Below, in pieces: positions 8,460 through 14,347 of a DNA stretch of 34,854 nucleotides (positions are counted from its first letter, which is position 1; every line of letters begins with the position of its first letter). Source of the DNA: an uncultured Gemmatimonadota bacterium (GTDB lineage Bacteria > Gemmatimonadota > Gemmatimonadetes > Longimicrobiales > Longimicrobiaceae); NCBI GenBank assembly GCA_902805735.1, contig CADCTW010000215.1, positions 1-34,854 on the forward strand, written 5' to 3'. The notes below the pieces were generated by a model that did not search any database, was not told where the DNA came from, and saw only the letters and a list, made by a program, of their open reading frames with translations. Both the position numbers and the translations under genes were made by a program.

Positions 8460-8486
8460 AGCCGCGCCTCCGTGTCTGTGTGTGAG
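8441..8486. repeat. 3'-end palindrome, copy 4 (degenerate)
   Basis: A 9-bp inner stem CACGGAGGC (8441-8449) pairs with GCCTCCGTG (8466-8474), followed by the family's TCTGTGTGTGAG tail. It contains the stop codon of the upstream gene (TGA 8457-8459) and lies between convergent genes. Confidence 0.75.
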
Positions 8487-8495
8487 GCCCGCGGC

Positions 8496-8945
8496 TTACC
8501 GCGCCAGCCCCGTGGCTCCCTGGCCGGAGCCGCCGCAGTCCAGGATCACCTGCTCCACCTCGTTCTTCAGCACGGGGTCCGGGTCCAGCCGCCTGGACCA
8601 GTCCGGGCCCTCGTCCAGCACCTGGCCGGGGATGTAGCGCATGTCCTTCCCCACCATGTCTTTGCGCTCGATGCGCTCGGCCTTCAGCTCCAGCGCTCCC
8701 GCCCGCCGGGTGGCCACTCGCACCACGTGCTCCAGCCGGTAGGTTGAGTAGCGGTCCGCGATGCGCAGAGCCTGAAAGGAGTCCCCGCCGCTAGCCACGG
8801 CTCCCGGAGCGAACCCCATCCGCCCGAGCGAAGCCTGTGCGCAGGAGAGCGCGTCGGCGGGCGCCGGAACGCTCCGGTGCACCGCGGAGGGCGCGCATGC
8901 GGCCGTCATCCCCAGCATCATCAACCCCGTCATTCTCACCCGCAT
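8496..8945 (-). CDS. Small lipoprotein of unknown function
   Basis: A 149-residue predicted lipoprotein with a signal peptide and lipobox at Cys17 ('LGMTAACAPS'). A second part of about 110 residues has three further Cys (two plausible for a disulfide: 'LSCAQASLGRMGF' and 'VILDCGGSG'). Alternating 'STYRLEHVVRVATRRAGALELKAERIER' suggests a beta-hairpin. I do not recognise the family. It points away from the upstream small membrane protein gene in convergent arrangement and is separated from the next minus-strand gene by copy 5 of the palindrome. Confidence 0.75.
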   Translation of the reverse strand: MRVRMTGLMMLGMTAACAPSAVHRSVPAPADALSCAQASLGRMGFAPGAVASGGDSFQALRIADRYSTYRLEHVVRVATRRAGALELKAERIERKDMVGKDMRYIPGQVLDEGPDWSRRLDPDPVLKNEVEQVILDCGGSGQGATGLAR

Positions 8946-8986
8946 AAGCGTCGCTCCTGTAGGTGGTTGAACGCGGAACGGCGAAT

Positions 8987-9047
8987 CTCACACAGAGGCA
9001 CTGAGGCACAGAGAAGAACTTCGTCTCTGTGCCTCAGTGCCTCTGTG
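8987..9047. repeat. 3'-end palindrome, copy 5 (23-bp perfect stem)
   Basis: Arms 8991-9013 and 9025-9047 are exact reverse complements around an 11-nt loop; CTCA at 8987 extends the left side unpaired. The stem contains GCACTGAGG paired with CCTCAGTGC, where other copies have ACACAGAGG/CCTCTGTGT. These are paired changes. The next gene's stop is 10 nt away. Confidence 0.92.
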
Positions 9048-9056
9048 CAACCTCGA

Positions 9057-10256
9057 CTATCTGGCGGGAATCCGCAGGTGCAGGTACGCACCGTCGTTCC
9101 GCAGCGGGCGGGTCGTAGGGGCGCCTCGAATCTGCGCCCTGACGACAAGGAAGCGCTGCGACGTGCCATGCTGCACCAGACTAGCCTGCACGCGCTGATC
9201 GCTCACGGCCACGGGAACGGCGCCCGGCGCCAGGGTAGAGGAGGGATACCCGCCGGAGCCAATCGCTTCCAGGCCCTGCTGGCCGACGACTTCGACGCGA
9301 GGGCTGCTGGGAAACGTCGCGTCGACGGGAACCACGAACTCGCCGACCATGGCCTCCTGCACCCAGTGCTCGCCGGGCACGGTGTTGCTCGGGCTGCCCG
9401 CCGGACCGAACACCGTCTTCCACCTGCGCGGATCGCTCGCGTCGAAACGGTAGGACGCATCCTGCAGCATCAGCAGGTTCCACACGCCGTCAGCGCCGCG
9501 CCAAAAGATTGCCTCTGCCGGATGGATCTCGGGCCTGAAGCCGTGAATCGATTCTTGGACCCAGGCTCCGTAAGTGCAGATCTCCTGCGGCGGGCTCGCG
9601 AGCGGGATCGTCTGGGCGGCAGCGCGGCCGTCCGTGCGGAGATCACAGTGCGCACAGCGGAGCGGGTTGCTGGGAGACTCCAGCAGCGCCCGGGGCGGCG
9701 TCACCTCCGCCTCGATCTCAGTACGCCCCTCGGCATCATGGTGCCAGAACTTCGGCTCGAGATACTTCCCGGACTGATCGAAGAAACGGCTCAAGTTCGC
9801 CCGTACATGCTTCACCCGCTTCGCGCTCCTCGAGAGCACCTCCAGGCTCACCAACTGAGTATCCGTCGGCACTATCAGGAGGTTCCAGTCCATCTCGGCG
9901 GTGGGCTGCTTGCCGATGAACAGGTTGGCGATGCGAAGCTTTCCACAGGCAGTGCGCTTGTCGACGCGAGAGTCTACGGTCAATTGCGAGTCGGGGACCG
10001 TCACTACGGGAACCCAGTTGAGGCCGAACTTGGCGAGGAGCGAGGTGGACGCGTTCTCCTCGTCCGACTTCACGCGGCCCCAGAATGGGCTTACGTCGGG
10101 ATGCGTCAGGTTCCGGAACGACGCTCCCTGCGCCGGGATCTGGGGCGACACCGCGGGAGGCGCCTTCGGGGGCGTCGGCCCCGACGGCGTGTAAATCGGT
10201 TTGTGGCATGCCGTCGTGACCAGAGTCAGCGCCAGGAATGCAACGGGTTTTCTCAT
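9057..10256 (-). CDS. Lipoprotein of unknown function, atypical composition
   Basis: A 399-residue exported lipoprotein: lipobox at Cys17 ('LALTLVTTACHK'), a Pro-rich stretch, then a region with no recognised domain. A CxxC pair ('RCAHCDLR', near residue 225) is not followed by His, so it is not a c-type haem site. ATG 10256 has AAGAGG about 5 nt upstream; a frame extension to 10280 is less likely. GC is visibly lower than in neighbours (36 of 60 bases at 9781-9840, against 48 of 60 at 12001-12060), hinting at separate origin. It is flanked by palindromes on both sides, so it is probably its own unit. Confidence 0.75.
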   Translation of the reverse strand: MRKPVAFLALTLVTTACHKPIYTPSGPTPPKAPPAVSPQIPAQGASFRNLTHPDVSPFWGRVKSDEENASTSLLAKFGLNWVPVVTVPDSQLTVDSRVDKRTACGKLRIANLFIGKQPTAEMDWNLLIVPTDTQLVSLEVLSRSAKRVKHVRANLSRFFDQSGKYLEPKFWHHDAEGRTEIEAEVTPPRALLESPSNPLRCAHCDLRTDGRAAAQTIPLASPPQEICTYGAWVQESIHGFRPEIHPAEAIFWRGADGVWNLLMLQDASYRFDASDPRRWKTVFGPAGSPSNTVPGEHWVQEAMVGEFVVPVDATFPSSPRVEVVGQQGLEAIGSGGYPSSTLAPGAVPVAVSDQRVQASLVQHGTSQRFLVVRAQIRGAPTTRPLRNDGAYLHLRIPAR

Positions 10257-10370
10257 CGTGCCTCTTCGTCGGGTAAACATCCGGATGTCGGCGTACAGGG
10301 CGTGTCTTCATCTGTTTGATGGACGCGCGCCGGCATATTCCCGCATTCCGGGTAAGCCGATCTCGAACGA

Positions 10371-10423
10371 CACAGAGCCACAGAGAAGAACTTCATCTCT
10401 GTGCCTCTGTGTCTCTGTGTGAG
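10371..10423. repeat. 3'-end palindrome, copy 6 (left arm shortened)
   Basis: CACAGAGCCACAGAG (10371-10385) faces CTCTGTGCCTCTGTG (10397-10411) with one central mismatch. The right arm continues to GTGTGAG at 10423 while the left arm is degenerate. It lies 9 nt beyond the stop of the cyclase-family gene. Confidence 0.85.
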
Positions 10424-10431
10424 TCCAGTCT

Positions 10432-11235
10432 TTAGATCTCCGCCGGCCACGCCCCGTCAAAGGCGACGACGCGGGCGAAGGCGGCTTCGCCGCCCTGGAA
10501 CTTCCAGGGGAACACGCCCAGGATCAGGCGGCGGTTCTGGAGCTCGGGGGCGCTGATGTCGCCGCCCAGGTTCTCGATGTGCATGCAGTTCTTGTCGAAC
10601 AGCTTGTTGTGCGTGAGCTGGTAGTCCTCGTCCGGGAAGAGGCGCGCCACCTCCTCGGCGCCGCCGAACTTCCGCTCGGCGGCGGCGCGCACGCGGTCGC
10701 AGTGGCCGTGCATCCCCTTGCCCAGGAAACGCCCGATGGGCAGGTCCATGGGATGGTCGGTGGAGACCACGTCCACGCCCCAGATGTGGATCTCCTTCTC
10801 CAGCAGCCAGGGCACCATGTCCGGGTGCGCGCCGGGGTGCATGTGGATGTACTTCTCCTCGTCCGGCTGGCTCCCCCACTGAGCGTGCCGGTGCCACCCG
10901 GTGTGCAGGAGGAGGATGTCGCCCTTTTTGACCTCCACGCGCGACTCGATCATCTCCGGCGTGTACACCGCCAGCTCGTCCATCTCGTCGCTCAGGTTCA
11001 CGATCACCCCCGGCCCGCACAGCCACTCCATGGGGATCTGGTCGATGGTCATCCCCCCCGTCACGAAGTGGCGCGGCGCGTCCAGGTGCGTCCCCATGTG
11101 GTTGGAGGTCTGGATGTACTGCGCGTTCACCCCGTGCTCCGCCTTGCGCTTGATGTACTTCACCTCGAAGGGCGGATAGTACGGCCAGAAGGGGGCCTGC
11201 TCGTTGAGGGGCTGCGACAGGTCGTACACTTTCAT
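10432..11235 (-). CDS. Cyclase-family (kynurenine formamidase/isatin hydrolase-like) metal-dependent hydrolase
   Basis: A 267-residue cytosolic hydrolase of the cyclase superfamily (PF04199), whose members use a divalent metal to hydrolyse amides, including cyclic ones (isatin hydrolase). The metal-site motif HMGTHLDAPRH (46-56) is intact. Also seen are 'GDILLLHTGWHRH' (105-117), 'GVDVVSTDHPMDLPIG' (153-168) and 'HIENLGG' (219-225, the family's conserved Glu). ATG 11235 overlaps the permease stop by 4 nt (ATGA), so the two are translationally coupled. With the NCS1 permease and a Mo hydroxylase upstream, ring opening of an imported, oxidised N-heterocycle is a reasonable role; the substrate is unknown. 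Confidence 0.88.
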   Translation of the reverse strand: MKVYDLSQPLNEQAPFWPYYPPFEVKYIKRKAEHGVNAQYIQTSNHMGTHLDAPRHFVTGGMTIDQIPMEWLCGPGVIVNLSDEMDELAVYTPEMIESRVEVKKGDILLLHTGWHRHAQWGSQPDEEKYIHMHPGAHPDMVPWLLEKEIHIWGVDVVSTDHPMDLPIGRFLGKGMHGHCDRVRAAAERKFGGAEEVARLFPDEDYQLTHNKLFDKNCMHIENLGGDISAPELQNRRLILGVFPWKFQGGEAAFARVVAFDGAWPAEI

Positions 11236-12683
11236 CGGATCTCCGGGATGGCGGGGGTGAAGTTTGCTTCGGCGGCGGGCCGCATGAGCGCGCCGTAGGT
11301 GGCGAACGAGACGAGGGTGGCCGAGAACCAGGCCCCGTCGAAGAGGAACTTGAGCGACGGCGACAGGAGGCCCAGCAGCGCGACCGCCACCCCCGCCGCC
11401 AGCGCGGCCAGGGCGCGCGGGTTGACGCCGTTCGCGTAGCGGTAGGGGCCGTGCTCGTCGTAGAGGCCGCGCACGTCCAGCCGGCCGCGGCGCACCAGCA
11501 GGTAGTCGGCCAGGATCACGCCGCCCACGGCGCCCAGCAGGCCGCTGTAGCTGAGCAGCCAGCCCTGGTACACGTCCAGCAGCTTCCACGGGAAGATGAG
11601 CAGCCCCGCGACGGCCGCGATCATCCCGCCTGTGCGGAAGGTGATCCGCCGCGGCGCCAGGTTGGCGAGGGTGAAGGCCGGGGAGACGATGTTGGCCGCG
11701 ATGTTGGTGGTCAGCGTGGCGACGGCGATCACCACCATGGACACGATCCCCACCCACGCGCTCCCCTGCTCGCGGGTGAGGCGGGCCACCAGCTCCACGG
11801 GGTTCCAGATGGCCTGGCCGTACACGATCACCGTGGCGCTGGTCACCGCGATGCCGATGAAGGCGAACAGGGGCATGGTGGTGAGCAGCCCCAGCGCCTG
11901 GCCCGCCGTCTGGTCGCGCTGGCTGCGGGCGTAGCGCGTGAAGTCGCTGATGTTGAGCGAGAGGGTGGCCCAGTACCCCACCATCGCCGTCACCCAGGGG
12001 AGGAACGCGCTTCCCGCCCCCGACCCGCCCGCCGAGAGCCCGTCCGCCTGGCGCAGCAGCGCGCCGAAGCCGCCCACCGCCGACGCCGCCCACCAGAGCA
12101 GCGCCAGCCCCGCCCCGATCAGCAGCGGCGCCGACAGCGTCTCCAGCCACTTGATGCCGTCCGTGCCGGCGTAGACGAAGTAGACGTTGACGGCCCAGAA
12201 GATCAGGAAGGCGAGGTACTCGGGCGTCGTGTGGCCCATGAACGCGGCGCCGCCGCCCAACCCGTTCCACGCCGGCCACAGGGTGCCCAGCAGGGCGTGG
12301 ATGGCCAGCCCGCCCACCCAGGTCTGGATGCCGAACCACCCGCACGCCACCACCGCGCGCAGCACGGCCGGGACGTGCGCCCCGCGCGTGCCGAACGAGG
12401 CGCGCGCGTACACCGGGAAGGGGATGCCGTATTTCGTCCCCGGGTGCGCGTTGATGACCAGGGGGATCCAGACGATCAGGTTGCCCAGCAGCACGGCCAG
12501 CAGCGCCATGCGCCAGCTCAGCCCCGCCTGGATCATCCCGGCGGAGAGCATGTAGCTGGGGATGCACACGCTCATCCCCACCCACAGCGACGCGATGTGC
12601 CACATCGTCCAGGTGCGCCGCTCCGGCGGGGTGGGCGCGAGGTCCGCGTTGAGGAGCGGGCCGGCGGGGAGGTCGTGGGTCAT
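11232..12683 (-). CDS. NCS1-family nucleobase/hydantoin/allantoin permease
   Basis: A 483-residue, roughly 12-helix inner-membrane cation symporter of the NCS1 family (Mhp1/PucI/Fur type). Signature segments: 'TWTMWHIASLWVGMSVCIPSY' (24-44), 'CGWFGIQTWVGG' (114-125), 'NISDFTRYARS' (244-254) and 'TTNIAANIVSPAF' (325-337). Trp116/Gln120 and Asn331 fall where Mhp1 has its hydantoin-contacting Trp, Gln and Asn, so a purine, pyrimidine or hydantoin-like ring is the probable cargo (inference by motif position). It is coupled to the cyclase gene by an ATGA overlap and follows the Mo hydroxylase FAD-subunit gene, with half a palindrome in the 43-nt gap. Confidence 0.92.
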   Translation of the reverse strand: MTHDLPAGPLLNADLAPTPPERRTWTMWHIASLWVGMSVCIPSYMLSAGMIQAGLSWRMALLAVLLGNLIVWIPLVINAHPGTKYGIPFPVYARASFGTRGAHVPAVLRAVVACGWFGIQTWVGGLAIHALLGTLWPAWNGLGGGAAFMGHTTPEYLAFLIFWAVNVYFVYAGTDGIKWLETLSAPLLIGAGLALLWWAASAVGGFGALLRQADGLSAGGSGAGSAFLPWVTAMVGYWATLSLNISDFTRYARSQRDQTAGQALGLLTTMPLFAFIGIAVTSATVIVYGQAIWNPVELVARLTREQGSAWVGIVSMVVIAVATLTTNIAANIVSPAFTLANLAPRRITFRTGGMIAAVAGLLIFPWKLLDVYQGWLLSYSGLLGAVGGVILADYLLVRRGRLDVRGLYDEHGPYRYANGVNPRALAALAAGVAVALLGLLSPSLKFLFDGAWFSATLVSFATYGALMRPAAEANFTPAIPEIR

Positions 12684-12694
12684 GGAAAATGAGC

Positions 12695-12722
12695 CTCACA
12701 CGGAGACACAGAGACACGGAGG
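12695..12722. repeat. Left arm only of the 3'-end palindrome (copy 7)
   Basis: CTCACACGGAGACACAGAG and a further repeat unit sit in the 43-nt gap between the permease start and the FAD-subunit stop. The right arm is missing; the stop codon of the upstream minus-strand gene lies 4 nt beyond the break. Confidence 0.8.
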
Positions 12723-12726
12723 AGTA

Positions 12727-13605
12727 TCACGAGGCGCTCCTTGCGCGCTGGAAGGCGCGGGGGAGGACGCGGCCCACGAGCACTTCCACCAGCTGGCGGC
12801 GGTAGGCCGGGGAGGCGTGGATGTCGCCGGGGGGATCGATGTCGTTCTGCGCCGCCGCGTGGGCGGCGGCGCGGATGGCCTCGGCGGACGGGTGCTGGCC
12901 GGCGAGGGCGGCGGCGGCGCCGGCCGCGAGCACGGGTCCGTCGCCCACGCTGAGCAGGGCGATGCGGGCGGCGGTGCAGCGGCCCTCCGCGTCCACCTGC
13001 ACGGACGCGGCGACGCCGGCCAGCGCGAAGTCGCCGTGGCGGCGCGAAAGCTCGTCGAAGGCGATGCCGGTGCCCGGCGCCGCGGCGGGGACCTCGATCT
13101 TCACCAGCATCTCGTCCGGCTCCAGCGCCGTGCCGAAGAGGCCGGTGAAGAAGTCGTCCGCCGCCACCACGCGCGCGCCGCCGGGCCCGCGCAGGTGGAA
13201 GCGCGCGCCCAGCGCCAGCATCACCGCGGGGATCTCGGCCGCGGGGTCCGCGTGGGCGATGCTGCCGCCCATCGTCCCCCGGTTGCGGATCTGCGCGTGC
13301 GCCACGAAGGGGAGCGTTTCCGCCAGGAGCGGGACGCTCGCGGCCACCATCTCGCTGCGCTCCGCCGTCCGCTGCCGCACCATGGCGCCGATGTGCACCC
13401 CGTCGGGCGTCTCCGCGATCTCGTCCAGGGCCGGCACGCGGTTGAGGTCGATGAGCACGGCGGGCGCGGCCAGGCGAAAGTTCATGGCGGGCACCAGGCT
13501 CTGGCCGCCGGCCAGGAGCTTGGCGTCGTAGCCGTGCTCGGCCAGCAGCGCCAGGGCGCCCTCCACGCTGTCCGGGCGATGGTAGGCGAAGGCGGCGGGC
13601 TTCAC
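12727..13605 (-). CDS. Molybdenum hydroxylase FAD-binding subunit (CoxM-like)
   Basis: A 292-residue medium subunit that passes electrons from the 2Fe-2S subunit to FAD. FAD motifs are AGGQSLVPAMNFRL (32-45) and RNRGTMGGSIAHADPAAE (107-124), followed by a CO-dehydrogenase flavoprotein C-terminal domain ('GIAFDELSRRHGDFALAGVAA'). GTG 13605 overlaps the preceding TGA by 4 nt (GTGA), so it is translationally coupled to the CoxG-like gene. The large and small subunits lie upstream in the same direction. Electron acceptor and substrate are not visible. Confidence 0.92.
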   Translation of the reverse strand: MKPAAFAYHRPDSVEGALALLAEHGYDAKLLAGGQSLVPAMNFRLAAPAVLIDLNRVPALDEIAETPDGVHIGAMVRQRTAERSEMVAASVPLLAETLPFVAHAQIRNRGTMGGSIAHADPAAEIPAVMLALGARFHLRGPGGARVVAADDFFTGLFGTALEPDEMLVKIEVPAAAPGTGIAFDELSRRHGDFALAGVAASVQVDAEGRCTAARIALLSVGDGPVLAAGAAAALAGQHPSAEAIRAAAHAAAQNDIDPPGDIHASPAYRRQLVEVLVGRVLPRAFQRARSAS

Positions 13606-14072
13606 GGCGCGGCGTCCACTCGGGCGGCGAGGCGCGCCTCCAGCTCCTTGTTCAGCGCGTCCAGGCCCTGACGCGTCACCATCCTGGCCACCTGGTCCAG
13701 CAGCCGCTGCCCCACGCCCGCCACCTTGCCGCCCACGGCCAGGTCGGCGCGGTAGCTCATCTTCGTCCCGCCCTCCACCTCGTCCAGCTTCACCGTCGCC
13801 TGGCCGCGCGTGAAGCCGAGCGCGCCCTTGCCCTCCACGTGCATCACGTAGCTGGCGGGCGGCACCCGGTCGGCCAGCGTCACCTTGAGCGTCCACTCCG
13901 CCGCCGTCACCGGGCCCACGCCGATGCGGATGACGCCCTCGTAGACCCCGTCGCCGGTCAGGTGCAGCTTGCGCGCGCCGGGCATGGCCTTGGCCAGCAC
14001 CTCGGGGTCCTGCAACAGGTCCCACACGGTCTGGCGCGGACCGGGGAAGGTGTGCTCGCCGTCTACGATCAT
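13602..14072 (-). CDS. CoxG-like SRPBCC protein
   Basis: A 156-residue START/SRPBCC-fold protein of the CO dehydrogenase subunit G family. Seen: 'GEHTFPGPRQTVWDLLQDPEVLAKAMPGARKL' (the N-terminal signature), 'YEGVIRIGVGPV' and 'GALGFTRGQATVKLDEVEGGTKMSYRADLAVGGKVAGVGQRLLD', with a C-terminal helix. CoxG homologues accompany many molybdenum hydroxylases and are linked to membrane recruitment or assembly. The C-terminal tail here is short, without a long membrane-binding extension. It overlaps the FAD-subunit start by GTGA. Upstream is a 275-nt gap holding two repeat elements, which may split the operon. Confidence 0.87.
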   Translation of the reverse strand: MIVDGEHTFPGPRQTVWDLLQDPEVLAKAMPGARKLHLTGDGVYEGVIRIGVGPVTAAEWTLKVTLADRVPPASYVMHVEGKGALGFTRGQATVKLDEVEGGTKMSYRADLAVGGKVAGVGQRLLDQVARMVTRQGLDALNKELEARLAARVDAAP

Positions 14073-14101
14073 CGGTGGGGCGGGTTCAGGGAAACTGCGG
14101 G

Positions 14102-14150
14102 CTCACACAGAGACACAGAGACACAGAGACACAGAGAAACAGAGAGACAG
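14102..14150. repeat. Left arm with tandem expansion of the 3'-end palindrome (copy 8)
   Basis: CTCACACAGAGACACAG is followed by three near-perfect 8-nt AGACACAG units and decaying copies ending in GAGACAG. No right arm is present. The tandem growth suggests slippage within the arm. Confidence 0.8.
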
Positions 14151-14166
14151 TCGGCGGCGATGTCCG

Positions 14167-14295
14167 GGAGCGAATGAATTCGCCGCTGGACGCACGCGAA
14201 GACCGCCTTCGCGGTCTGTGCCTTCCGCCGGGGGTGGACCATACAGTCCGCGCAGGCGGACTTCGTGTGGTTCCAGCGGCGAATTCATTCGCTCC
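14167..14295. repeat. 129-bp nested inverted repeat (cloverleaf-like element A)
   Basis: Perfect 24-bp arms (14167-14190 and 14272-14295; left arm begins GGAGCGAATGAATTCGCC) enclose two separate hairpins. These are AGACCGC/GCGGTCT (14200-14206, 14211-14217) and AGTCCGC/GCGGACT (14245-14251, 14256-14262). The element lies between the CoxG-like and large-subunit genes and carries no coding signal. Its symmetry recalls MITE or REP/BIME elements; no transposase is nearby. Confidence 0.93.
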
Positions 14296-14347
14296 TGGGG
14301 GGGAATTCGCGCCAATCAGGCACGCTCCGGTCCGCGAACACCCGTCA

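Noticed and set aside
9057..10256. CxxC in the unknown lipoprotein as a haem c site
   Set aside because: The residue after the second Cys is Asp, so CxxCH is not formed.
14102..14150. Tandem AGACACAG units considered as a CRISPR or satellite array
   Set aside because: There are no spacers and no constant repeat length; it is the left arm of the dispersed palindrome with local slippage. No cas genes are present.
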